Shown: piece by piece, positions 1 to 9,392 of the stretch
How the letters are laid out: every line of letters begins with the position of its first letter
Position numbering within the stretch: position 1 is the first letter of the stretch
Assembly: GCA_029817715.1 (NCBI GenBank)
Contig: JARUPY010000013.1
Location: 28,787 to 92,786, forward strand
Reading direction: 5' to 3'
DNA length: 64,000 nucleotides
DNA from: Melastoma dodecandrum
Lineage: Eukaryota > Streptophyta > Magnoliopsida > Myrtales > Melastomataceae
Position numbers and translations under genes: made by a program
Notes under the pieces: model-generated
Database searches by the model: none
What the model was told of the DNA's origin: nothing
Seen by the model: only the letters and a program-made list of their open reading frames with translations

Positions 1-14
1 AAAAGAAAGGAAGG

Positions 15-87
15 TGGAGATGCGGGGTATCGATCCCCGTACCTCTCGCATGCTAAGCGAGCGCTCTACCATCTGAGCTACATCCCC
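15..87 (-). tRNA. tRNA-Ala (AGC)
   Basis: Read on the minus strand this 73-nt stretch folds as a standard tRNA. The acceptor stem GGGGATG pairs with CATCTCC plus discriminator A, the D arm contains GCTCAGATGGTAGAGC, and the anticodon loop is CTTAGCATG with anticodon AGC. The T arm is GGGATCGATACCCC-like. There is no intron and no encoded CCA, as expected for a nuclear tRNA gene. A T-run lies downstream on its own strand at the window edge, which would suit Pol III termination. Confidence 0.93.
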
Positions 88-244
88 ATTTTTGACGTCA
101 TGCTTGTAGACTTTTAAAAAGTACATTTACTTTAAGGAAGCTCAAAAGCATGGGAGTAGCGATCCCAAGCAGAGTTAACTCCCCGTTGGAGAAGGAGATG
201 ATCTCCTAAAGTGGGAAGCTGACTGCCCCTCCCCCACCACCTTG

Positions 245-475
245 TCAGGTCGAAGAAGGCGACAGCTCGCCTCCAGGCGGGAGGTCGGAGAAGACAGCCA
301 GCATACGCCTCACACTCACGGAACGGGCCCTCCTGAAACTGTGCGGCCTCGTCCTGTTCTTGGAGAATACATCAGAGGAATTCAACAGGATGAGATAAAC
401 CAGGACCTGAACAGCAAGGAACATGGCCACCTTCATCAGGACCGCCTCGGTGGACGCCTCGAGTTTGATCTTCAT
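245..475 (-). CDS. Small conserved plant membrane protein, 76 aa
   Basis: A single-exon frame of 76 codons starts MKIKLEASTEAVLMK. It has one hydrophobic stretch (about residues 14-32, VAMFLAVQVLVYLILLN) followed by a basic, serine/arginine-rich tail ending near DLPPGGELSPS. The frame runs 30 codons further upstream, but the MKIKLEAS methionine is preferred: plant small proteins of this type, as I remember them, begin there, and a TATA-like stretch lies about 70 bp upstream. It is probably a single-pass protein with the short N-terminus on one side and the basic tail on the other. The function is unknown to me. Conservation of the N-terminal block in other plants is recollection, not a search. 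Confidence 0.6.
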   Translation of the reverse strand: MKIKLEASTEAVLMKVAMFLAVQVLVYLILLNSSDVFSKNRTRPHSFRRARSVSVRRMLAVFSDLPPGGELSPSST

Positions 476-844
476 TGGTGTTGGGATTGGCAGGCTACTC
501 TGCTTTGATATTTTGTTCGGACAACAAGCATTGCATGGCTTGAGTATATAAACTACTAGCTGCAAGAAAACAAAGGGGAACCTACTACGATGTTTGCTTT
601 ATCAGACCCGAGGAAGTAACAAAGAAAAACGGTTTCCTTACACGCTTGCGTGAGATGTTGACAAGAAGCAACCCGACCGAGAACTCCCTGCATGCATATG
701 CCCCAATCTCTTTTTGGACTTTCTGTTGTGAAGTGCACGATAACCCAAACGAGTGAGAACTCGCCTCCCTTTCCTGGGTTTTGGGCCTCAACTGCAGTTG
801 GTCGATCGAATCATCTGAAGCTTAAACCATCCTCTCCTTCTTTC

Positions 845-950
845 TTCTCCACAGCCCTTGTTCCTGACACCGGAAGGGAACTACGATGAGGCTAGCACTT
901 CAGCTGCCGTTTGCCCGGGTTGCGGCGTCCATATGCAGGATTCCGAACCT
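845..950 (+). pseudogene. Exon relic of a plastid YqeH/NOA1-type GTPase (BPG2-like)
   Basis: After a plausible acceptor (ttctccacag) the frame reads FLTPEGNYDEAS followed by AAVCPGCGVHMQDSEP. The block VCPGCGVxMQDxDP is the hallmark zinc-binding segment of plant BPG2/NOA1-like circularly permuted GTPases needed for plastid ribosome assembly. After it the match stops and the frame becomes low-complexity Ser/Pro text; no G-domain follows. I read it as an isolated gene fragment, perhaps moved by a transposon. Family assignment rests on this short motif only. Confidence 0.42.
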
Positions 951-959
951 GTTGAACAA

Positions 960-2400
960 TGGGCCAATGCAATTGTTGAATCAGATTCTTCTTATTATTC
1001 TTCTTCTTCTTCTACTTGGTTTGAGAGGAAAGCCTGTTGTCATTCGTTCGGTTCCACCTCGCCGCCAAACGGGAAGGGGACCTCTCCCTCAGATTTGGGA
1101 AACCCTTGCCCGACGTCTCCGACGGTCATTCCTCCGTCTCCCGGATGGCCCCAAGGCGACCCCATCTCTTTTTTCGTTCAGCTCCAGCGATTCTCCAGCA
1201 AACCCCAAGGTGGTTCTCTGCTGTTAACAGACGGCCCCAAGGCGGCACCCCTTTCTGTCGACGTCCTCTCCAACAGCGACGTCCCCTCCAGCAGCGGTCA
1301 TTCCCAAATCCAGTGGCGGCAAACCAACGTTCTTCCGGGCGCCACCAGATCCAGTAATGGCTTGTCTGATCGCCCCCAACTACGGCTCCATCCTGGACGC
1401 TCATATCTGGAGAAATCTCTCCTACTCATCTTGCCGCCAAACGGTCCGGTAACGGCGAACCCATGACCAGCAGCGGCGGACCGATCCCTGAGTCTTCCCT
1501 AAAGTTCCCAAATGAGGCCTTACGCTGTCTTTCGCTCGTCTCAGAAGGCGGTTGGCGAAACGTACCGCAGATCCATTCGGGAACCAAGAGAGGATTCAGT
1601 CCAATTCCCTTCCGCAATCCAATTCCATATGCCTGATTCTTCTGCTGCTTCTGGTGCACCTTGCGACTTGAATGAGATGAAAGTCGATGAACCTAAGTCT
1701 GTGAAGGATGACGGTGCCGCTTATGCATCCGAGGAGATCATTGTTATAAGTAGGGACATAACTGCATGGCATTGACTGTGCTGTCGTCGGGATTTCTCGC
1801 GGATACGCTAATCGATGAGGAGATTGAGTATGTAGTCGTGCCCGAGATTGGTGGAATCGAATCATTTGATATCAATACCTGCCAACGTCGGCACAAGTTT
1901 ACAAACTGTTACTTGTGGTTCCACTGAGAATGTTTTTGTCGGGCTAAGCTTAACTAGTTGCAATATACTGGCTACTCTCACGCACAAGGGAGAAAGTAGC
2001 TTGGCAAGGGCTTCATCTGCCGCCGCCTAATTCCATGCTCGTTTTGGAGGGGACGACGATGGCAGGCGGCCGAAGCACGGCTTCCTCGGTCTCCGTGGGA
2101 TCGGACCTTGAAGTAGGGGAGTCGGAGTAATCTCTTATCATGGAGGATCGGGGAGGGAAACACGGACGGAATCGTGGAGGAAGGGCTTGGAGTCGTCGAC
2201 GGCTCGCGGAACGGAGGCTTCTGGCGATCCTTGACCTTGCCGGAGAGGAAGCCCGGCCGGGAGAGGGGGGGGGGGGTTTCTTCAGGCCTCTTTAACGTTG
2301 AATGGCGGGAAAGAAGGGTAACAGCGTTAACGATGGACCACCCGATGATGATCGAGAACCGACACGTGTCGGGGCGCGGGAGGTTTTACAGGTCTGAAAT
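960..2400. other. Unassigned region, GC-rich then mixed
   Basis: Several open frames occur (for example 858-1466 +), but their sequences are Ser/Pro/Arg-rich and show no domain I recognise. The block at 1140-1260 repeats short CCCCAAGG-type units. A short frame at 1640-1760 reads like acidic protein text (LNEMKVDEPKSVKDDG) but cannot be joined to anything. It may be exon debris or the 5' part of an unrecognised gene. Confidence 0.3.
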
Positions 2401-2639
2401 ATAAAGTTTTAAAAAGAACGCAAACGTGGAGTCGAAGGAAAATGAGTGGCCAGATCGTGCATGAATTAAAAAGCAATCAAGAGTGGCCGTTTTTCATCAC
2501 TTTTTGTTTAATTCTTCTAATACACCTCAATCAATAAAGATAGCCCGTGGCCCGAATGCTTAGCTTTCTTTTATTCCTTTAAACGAGGAAAGGGAAAAAA
2601 AAAAAAGAGTAAGAAGAAAAGAGATGAGAGGTCTTGGGT

Positions 2640-3245
2640 TAAGTTCCAATGGGTTCTGGAACGACGATGACAGGAAGCAGCTGTTTTTTAATCTTTCACT
2701 AATTTTTTTCAGACATTTTAATTAAAATTTTTTGTAATTGAGCAAGAGGCCTTGTAAAAGATTCTTAAAAGTATAAGAAATTTTATGAAATTTTGAAATG
2801 AATTTAGTAAAAATGTATAAACTTTAAGTAAAACATGAAATTTTTTAGTTTTACGAGAAATTTTCGTAATGAATTGTAAAAATATAGAAGTTTTTTATGA
2901 AATTTTGTACAAGCTTCTTAAAAATGTACGATCTGAAATAGTAATTTTTTTGTAAATTACGAAAAAATTTCGTAAAATGTATAAAAAATTTTCGTAAATT
3001 ACTGTAGATTTACAAACTGTTTTCACTGTTTATTAACTATTCATAAGAAATTGTAGCTCCCTCCCTTTTTTAAGAAAAATTTACTTAGAGTCTTTCGTAA
3101 AAATATACAGGTTTTTAAATATTTTAAATATATTTTATAAAAATATACAAACGTTTAACGCTGACAATTTAGTAAAATATGAAAATTTTTAAATATTTTG
3201 TCAAAATATAAAAAAAATTCATAAAACGAAAAAAATGACTTCAAT
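2640..3245. repeat. AT-rich degenerate repeat with TTTCGTAA motifs
   Basis: About 600 bp of AT-rich DNA in which variants of GAAATTTTCGTAAA and its complement recur (for example around 2780, 2860, 2960 and 2990). There are no open frames of note. Similar TTTCGTA/TTACGAA-rich stretches occur at 5450-5660 and 39290-39400, so this looks like a dispersed, decayed repeat rather than random AT-rich spacer. Confidence 0.4.
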
Positions 3246-3664
3246 CTTGTGGAATTTTAGCCACTTACGACGATGAAAACCCTCCACACGGACACTGCCA
3301 CACGCAAATTATGAAGGGGATAAAGTGAGCGATGCCTACGACTATCCCATTTCTTTCTTTGGGTCGTACACGACACTTGTGATCGCTAGAACAATCTGGC
3401 GGTGTGATTACCTGAATTTCAAGACACATGCAGACGGAGATTAGTAATGTAATTAATTAATATATTAGTTCAAAAAAGGGAGAGCCAGATGGTCGGCGAC
3501 ACGTGTCAGCCTTACAAGGGAGGTCACACTCCCCCCGAAAAGAATCTCTTATACCGAAAGGTTCGCTGCACCCGCACCGCCCAGACACGCACCACCAAAG
3601 ATAAAAAGGCCAGACGAGATCCTTCCTTTCACTTCTTCTCTCAAGCACCACCACCAAAAACAGA

Positions 3665-4066
3665 ATGGCTCACCGCGGCAACACCAGCAGCAGCTTCCTC
3701 TACTACTTGGAAGACCTCGCCTTCCCCGGAGTCCACCTCCTCTTCTTCGTCGCGGTCCTCCTCCTCGTCCTCTCCTCCTCCCTCTACCTCTCTTACTCTT
3801 CCCTCCTCGACGACTTCTCCTCCACCTTCCGCCTCCTCCTCATCGCCTGCCCCATCCTCCTCCTCCTCCTCCTCCACCTCCTCTCCTCCTCCGACGACCT
3901 CCTCGTCCACCTCCCTTCCCTCCTCTCCCTCCCAGATAAGGACTCCCTCCACCGTGCCGGGGGATCCCCCTGGGGGGTCGCCGTCGTCCTCCTCCTCCTC
4001 CTCTTCATGGTCTCCCACCGCTCCGCCTTGCTCGAGCGCTGGTTCCCTCTACTTGCAGGACGGTAG
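3665..4066 (+). CDS. Small multi-span membrane protein, 133 aa
   Basis: An intronless 133-codon frame, MAHRGNTSSSFLYYLEDLAF. Three hydrophobic segments are visible: about residues 22-42 (LLFFVAVLLLVLSSSLYLSY), 57-73 (LLLIACPILLLLLLHLL) and 104-115 (VAVVLLLLLFMV). A short conserved-looking tail ends in RWFPLLAGR. The start follows a purine-rich leader with an A at -3. Codons are extremely C-rich (CTC/TCC), so the antisense frames are also open and encode acidic low-complexity shadows. It is probably an uncharacterised plant integral membrane protein; I recognise the general type but no named family. It has no obvious partner among its neighbours. Confidence 0.68.
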   Translation: MAHRGNTSSSFLYYLEDLAFPGVHLLFFVAVLLLVLSSSLYLSYSSLLDDFSSTFRLLLIACPILLLLLLHLLSSSDDLLVHLPSLLSLPDKDSLHRAGGSPWGVAVVLLLLLFMVSHRSALLERWFPLLAGR

Positions 4067-4579
4067 TAAATTCCATGTAACCAATATTTACATCTACTCT
4101 TTCTCTTACAGTTTTTCTCAAGGAAGAAGAGTGATGCTGATGCTTAATTCACTGTATCTGGATGTATCTTCTCGTGTGTGGTCGTATCGTAATTTTGTGT
4201 GAAGCATCATGTATTAAAGAAATGCGGATTTAATTTGAGGTGCGTAAGATCTGGGCGTATGTATGGGTCATACGGGCCATGTTGACATTTACGCCCGCCC
4301 ATGTCGATAGTGTATTGTTTATTTAGGAAGATAATCCTCATGACATGACTAACTTACTACTCTACTCATATCACTCCCACGATCCCCATTCCCAATCTTA
4401 TATCATTCGCGATAAAAGATTACAATAGCCAGCTTTTATTATGGTCGGGGTTTTAATATCAAACGAACCAATTTATTCGAGACAAACCCGTCCGAATCCA
4501 CAGAGAGACGAACGAAGAGAGAGACTGGAACCCCACCAAAACCCAGTTGCTAAACAAAATGAATTCATTACCTCCTCAG
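4067..4579. other. Intergenic; start of the dirigent duplication unit
   Basis: This holds the 3' flank of the membrane protein gene and the downstream flank of the first dirigent gene. The stretch 4340-4430 (ACTAACTTACTACT..CATATCACTC) recurs with small changes at 5885-5955, marking the distal edge of a tandem duplication. No other coding sequence is seen. Confidence 0.6.
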
Positions 4580-5152
4580 TTAGTGCATCACGAAGACGTT
4601 GTACTCGACGTTGGCGTTCAGGGTCTTGGGATCGAACGTGTGAGTCCTCAGCTCCGCGTACCCGTGCGCAAACCGGAACAACCCGCTCCCCCCGACCACC
4701 GGCATCTCCCTCACCTCGTGGAACACTGGGTTCCGTCCCATGACCGTGATGGTGCTCCCGTTGTACTCCCCTTCCAGGAACACGAAGTTCATCACCATGA
4801 GTAGCGCCACCTCCTCCTGGGACGTGGACGTGTACAACCCCTGCGCCCTCGCGACCATCCTCGAGCTGATCTCGGGGGATATCGTCAGTGGGCCGTCTAT
4901 GACGTCCACGATCCCGAATTCCGTGGACGCCCCCGTGGCGTTGAGAGGGGGCTGGACCACGGTCATGGCGGTGGGGTTCTTCCCGTTGAGAATTTCGTGC
5001 CAGTAGAATCTGAAGTGGCTCAACCTCTGCTTCTCGAGGCCGTGGGCCTTTGCGTCGAGCGTCCTGCCGTAGATTTCCTCCGCCGAGGTCACGGACAGGA
5101 ACACGAGGACGACAGCCGAGACCGCGAGCGTCGTGGTCGAGAGCTTCTCCAT
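4580..5152 (-). CDS. Dirigent protein, copy A (190 aa)
   Basis: An intronless frame typical of the dirigent family, which steers stereoselective coupling of phenoxy radicals (lignan and related cell-wall or defence chemistry) in the apoplast. An N-terminal hydrophobic signal peptide (about residues 7-24, TTLAVSAVVLVFLSVTSA) is followed by the family block HFRFYWHEILNGKNPT at about 46-61. The PPLNATGASTEFG segment (about 69-81) carries an N-glycosylation sequon. Next come RAQGLY (about 102-107), MNFVFLEGEYNGSTITVMGRN (about 120-140) and the C-terminal block GSGLFRFAHGYAELRTHTFD. The length of 190 residues matches the family. It is transcribed in the same direction as copy B 1.4 kb away. The substrate cannot be inferred. 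Confidence 0.95.
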   Translation of the reverse strand: MEKLSTTTLAVSAVVLVFLSVTSAEEIYGRTLDAKAHGLEKQRLSHFRFYWHEILNGKNPTAMTVVQPPLNATGASTEFGIVDVIDGPLTISPEISSRMVARAQGLYTSTSQEEVALLMVMNFVFLEGEYNGSTITVMGRNPVFHEVREMPVVGGSGLFRFAHGYAELRTHTFDPKTLNANVEYNVFVMH

Positions 5153-6592
5153 CTCGCGACTTGGATTGGGAAGTGAGCGAGCTAGGAACGAGCAGACAGG
5201 TCGATCATTTATACCAAGAAGAGGGGTGGTTTCATGAAATTACGAAAATGGTCCTCAAATATTTTAGATCAATTCAATTAGGTCCTTTCTTCACGCCTCA
5301 AACATTTACACTAAAAAAACTTCGTTCATGTATTATAATTTGCCGAGTGATACATACGACGTTGTGTTTGTTTACTAATGTGTGTGGAGTTGGGTTGTAG
5401 CTCATTGGGAAGTTAGGTGGCGGTCACGTTGTGTTTATTTTAGTCAATGAATTTCGTAAGAAGGATGTATATTTGTACGAACTCTCTTAGTAACGTACGA
5501 TTGTGCTTCCTACATTTATAAGTCCAAGGCGAGATCAAATGTAGAGGGTCTGTATAACTGTACTAAACCCATTTGTATATTACGAAGAGAACGTACGAAG
5601 CTCATCGGCCCATTTACGAAACCATTTTGTAACGCACCGTTATTTCGTACGAAAATAAGTTTCCGTTCCCAAGAGAATATCGTCTTCCCGTTATGTTAGA
5701 TATAGATGTTGGGGAAACACGCAATCGAGAAAACGTTGATCTAAAATAAATGAGCACATGCGTATTTGTTTTTTTGGTACACTGACTTTATATCCTTACA
5801 TTAATTGGGGGATCTAGATTCCTGTCTCATTAATACGTACGTCGACCCCGGGGTCAACGCGAGAATAAGCATACTCCTCGTGACATATGACTAACTTACT
5901 ACTACTCATATCACTCTCACGATCCAAATTCCCAAGCTTATATCAATCACGAGATACGGGTGGCGGACTAGGGAGGCCTCATTCAGATGGAAGGGGACGG
6001 GAGGGCCCAAATTGGACCCGTTTATGGGCTCTCAGGCCCGTCCGTCGATTGGGTGTATTTGGACTTAGGAGGTGTCTCTTTCGGCCGGTTTATTTTAATA
6101 CTCATCAAAATATACGATTTGACAATTCATTTTCACAGTCGGAATCAAAATCATGCTTTTGAGCTGGCCCGCACTCAAAACAAAAAATTAGAGCTTGACA
6201 AAACAGCTCGGGGTTTTAATAACAAACAATAATAATAATAACCACAAAAAAGAAAAAAATATAACTCACGAAACATTTCATTTTTCCTCAATTGCAGTGG
6301 AATTTTCTTACCTGATTTTTGCAATGAACACGTCGCGCCGGTCCAAAGAGAGGAAAAGAAAAGGAATCACTAAATTGGGTCGATAATGACATCTCACCAA
6401 ACATAATAGAAATACAAAACAAACAAATGTGATGAGATTCCTTGGCCAGGATTAATCGATTATGTATGTGTTCCTCCAACACCACAAACCCATAAGTCCG
6501 ACCCCCCCCACACTCAATTACTCGAGACAAACCGATCAATAAAACCCAGTTGCTTTCATTAGCCCTAATGAGATCGATCCATCGGAATCAAC
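5153..6592. other. Spacer between the two dirigent genes
   Basis: This holds the promoter flank of copy A and the 3' flank of copy B. The stretch 5296-5425 (ACATTTACACT..TCATTGGGAAGTTAGGTGG) recurs at 7498-7635, and 5885-5955 matches 4340-4430. TTTCGTA/TTACGAA motifs cluster at 5450-5660. Small frames at 5887-6386 look like chance. Confidence 0.55.
5206..5213 (-). promoter_or_regulatory. TATA box of dirigent copy A
   Basis: TATAAATG on the minus strand, 54 bp upstream of the start codon. The aligned position of copy B (7216-7223) reads CATAAATG, so the first T is lost there. Confidence 0.55.
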
Positions 6593-7168
6593 TCAGTAGT
6601 GCATCACGAAGACGCTGTACTCGATGTTGGCGTCCCCGGTCTTGAGATCGAACGTGTGAGTCCTCAGCTCAGCGTACCCGTGCGCGAACCGGAACAGCCC
6701 GCTCCCACCGACCACCGGCATCTCCCTCACCTTGTGGAAAACCGGATTCCGTCCCATGACCGTGATCGTGCTCCCGTTGTACTTCCCTTCCAGGAACGCG
6801 AAGTTCATCACCATGAGCAGCCCCACCTCCTCCTGGGACGAGAGCGCGTAGAACCCCTGAGCCCTCCCCACCAGCCTCGAGCTCATCTCGGGGGCTATCG
6901 TCAGCGCGTTGTCTATGATGTTCACGATCCCGAACCCCGTGGACGACCCCGTGGCGTTGAGAGGGGGCTGGACCACGGTCATGGAGGTGGGGTTCTTCCC
7001 GCTGGTAATGTCGTGCCAGTAGAATCTGAAGTGGCTCAGCCTCTGCTTCCTGAGGCCGTGGGCCTTCGCGTCGAGCCTCCTGCCGAAGATTTCCTCGGAC
7101 GAGGCCGCGGACAGGAGCACGAGGACGACGGCCGAGACAGCGAGCGTCGCGGTCGGGAGCATCTTCAT
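6593..7168 (-). CDS. Dirigent protein, copy B (191 aa)
   Basis: Tandem paralogue of the gene at 4580-5152, in the same orientation and also intronless. The layout is the same: signal peptide (about residues 7-24), HFRFYWHDITSGKNPT, PPLNATGSSTGFG with a sequon, RAQGFY, NFAFLEGKYNGSTITVMGRN and the terminal block GSGLFRFAHGYAELRTHTFD. The two proteins are very similar over their whole length; differences concentrate in the middle (DVIDGPLTISPEISS versus NIIDNALTIAPEMSS). The frame extends by one Tyr at the end. Expected role as for copy A: an apoplastic guide of phenoxy-radical coupling. Promoter similarity is high, but its TATA element is changed. Confidence 0.95.
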   Translation of the reverse strand: MKMLPTATLAVSAVVLVLLSAASSEEIFGRRLDAKAHGLRKQRLSHFRFYWHDITSGKNPTSMTVVQPPLNATGSSTGFGIVNIIDNALTIAPEMSSRLVGRAQGFYALSSQEEVGLLMVMNFAFLEGKYNGSTITVMGRNPVFHKVREMPVVGGSGLFRFAHGYAELRTHTFDLKTGDANIEYSVFVMHY

Positions 7169-8900
7169 ATCGGATTTGGATTTGGATTTGGAAGTGAGTG
7201 AGCCGAAAGGTCGAACATTTATGCCGAAAACTTTGGGGGAGGGGGGTGTTTCCTTTAATTACGAAGAAGGTCCTCAATTATTATCGATCGATTCAATTGG
7301 GTCCTTTCTTCACTTTTATTAGCCATGGACATGGTCTGTCCCCGTCGGGGGAAAAGTTAGGACAACCGCGTGATGTACCCGTTTCCTGGCAACGGATGTC
7401 GGTTCGTTTTCCGACGTTAACACGAGCATATCCTAGGAACACCAACATTATGCCACTTTAGATACGAGTACGAGGAGGATTACATACATCGCGTCTGCCT
7501 CAAACATTTACACTGAAGTTTAAACTTGGTTCATGTATTATAATTTGCCAAGTGATACATACGACGTTGTGTTTGTTTACTAATGTAATGTGTGGACTTG
7601 TGTGGTTGGGTTTTAGCTCATTGGGAAGTTAGGTGGGTGGGTGGGTGGGTGGGGGGAATTATTATTGTTTTATATATTAGTCAAGCGCAAGCCCAAAGAG
7701 AAGAGGAGTTGTTGGTGGGGTTGGGGAAATGGGATTCATTATTCACGGGAATAATCGACCCAAACCCCGATATTAAATATTTAGGATCGTGATGGGCGCC
7801 TGTGGACGGGGATGATGATGATGATGAGATCGATAAACAAGTTTGGTGGGTGGGGGGGAGTGCAGAGGGGAAAAAGGTAAAAGGTGGGAGCGGCCAATTC
7901 GCCCCCATGAATCATGATGTTGGGTATTGGCGTGTCGTGGATACTAACATTTGTCACAAAACACCTGGTATAAAATATATTATATAATACGGTTCGAGTT
8001 CGTAGTATAAAAAAACGGGATTCAATCCCGTTACTTAATTAAAAAAAACGTGATTTTTAATCGCGTCTTAATTACAACTAAATAAAAACAGAGTTGAAAA
8101 TTATATTTTTCATTCCATGGAGAAATTTTTCATAGGTATGTGAAAAGTATAGTTAAAAACACCGTTAAGAAAAAATTTTTTTAAAGATGAAATTAGGTGC
8201 CGGCAAGAAAAATTTTTTATTAAAAGTGCTATTAAGAACTCGTCATTAATTAGAAATTTTTTGAAACTAATCTTAATTTCGTACAAGGGGAACACCCCAT
8301 CCGATCGACGGGGGGACCCCGCCCTGGTCTTTCAGCAACGTACGACGACCTATACGAGGAGTTGGTGGTAGGACTTCCAATTCGTTGCTTGTCCGGAACG
8401 CAAAAGAGAATAACATGAGCACGGATAGGGGGCACGTGGTGGTCGCGGGGTCAGCATTCGACCGCCACCTCTGTCGTGGAATTTTGAAATTTCCTCGGTA
8501 AAGAGTCAACACAGCTCATTTGAAGTTGTGGCATGAGTTCTCTCTAGAAGGATGGAAAATCTGGTTTTTTTACATCAATATGAGCCCAACCTTGTTAGGT
8601 GGACGATGATGCCCGTAATAATTCACACAACGTTTTTCTATGATTTTTGCTGTTTCAAAGTATAACCTTTTTCACTATCATGATGCATCATGGCATGGCC
8701 CATGCTAGTCCGACTAGAAAAAAAAAAAACGTTCTGGGCCATAGACCCATTAGACCAGTACGGGCCTATGTGGGACTGCCAACGTCGTCAAATTACTATT
8801 ATGCCCCCCCTATTTCCCATTCGTTGCATTTCGGTGTTTACCTTGAACCGGTTCCGGTTCCTTCAAACCGGCAGTCCATCTCAACCGACGTCTTCTCCCC
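7169..8900. other. Intergenic; no gene recognised
   Basis: The first 460 bp contain the copy-B promoter and the duplicated flank. A GGTGGGTGGGT stretch lies near 7634-7655. From 7980 to 8290 the DNA is AT-rich, with short inverted pieces (GGGATTCAATCCC, GTGATTTTTAATCGCG). A small minus frame at 8273-8512 has no recognised match. The end of the interval is the promoter and 5' UTR of the KH gene. Confidence 0.4.
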
Positions 8901-9392
8901 ACCCCCACCATTCCCCCGCGGGCTTTTCTGCTGCCACCCGGGCAACCGCCGTCCCGTCGCCCCGCCGCACCGCCGCGAAACCCTAGAACGACTTCGAGCT
9001 GCGATCGAATTCGCTGGGGAGATATTTTTGACCCCGATTCTCTCCCGTCTCCATCGCCGAGGTACGAAAGTGTCCCTCGATCGAGGAGGCTGCGTAGTTC
9101 TTCTGTTAAAAAACTGTCGTTTAATTGGCTTGTTTCGTTTGGATTAGCTCGAGGGTTCGATTTAGGGATTGAAGAATAATTGACTGGATTGGATTTGAGT
9201 TTAACAAGAACACTGGCTTTCTTGGTTTATTGCCCTTGCACCAGATTTATGGTCGGAAGAATGATTGTTTTGTGTTTTCTTCCGTACTTTACATGCTTCA
9301 TGACTTATGACTAATTGATGTAATGGAGATTTTTTTTTTTTGCATCGCTTAGGGACGCCGTTATGCTGAATTTGTAGCATGCCAGTACGAAG

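Noticed and set aside
858..1466. 202-codon frame as a complete gene
   Set aside because: Only the first 30 or so residues resemble a known family; the rest is Ser/Pro-rich and follows no domain.
3641..4018. 125-codon Glu-rich frame on the minus strand
   Set aside because: Low-complexity antisense shadow of the C-rich membrane protein gene at 3665-4066.
6599..7277. Two long frames overlapping dirigent copy B on other strands or frames
   Set aside because: GC-rich third positions leave shadow frames open; their sequences are His/Arg/Pro-rich without domains, while the dirigent frame is unmistakable.
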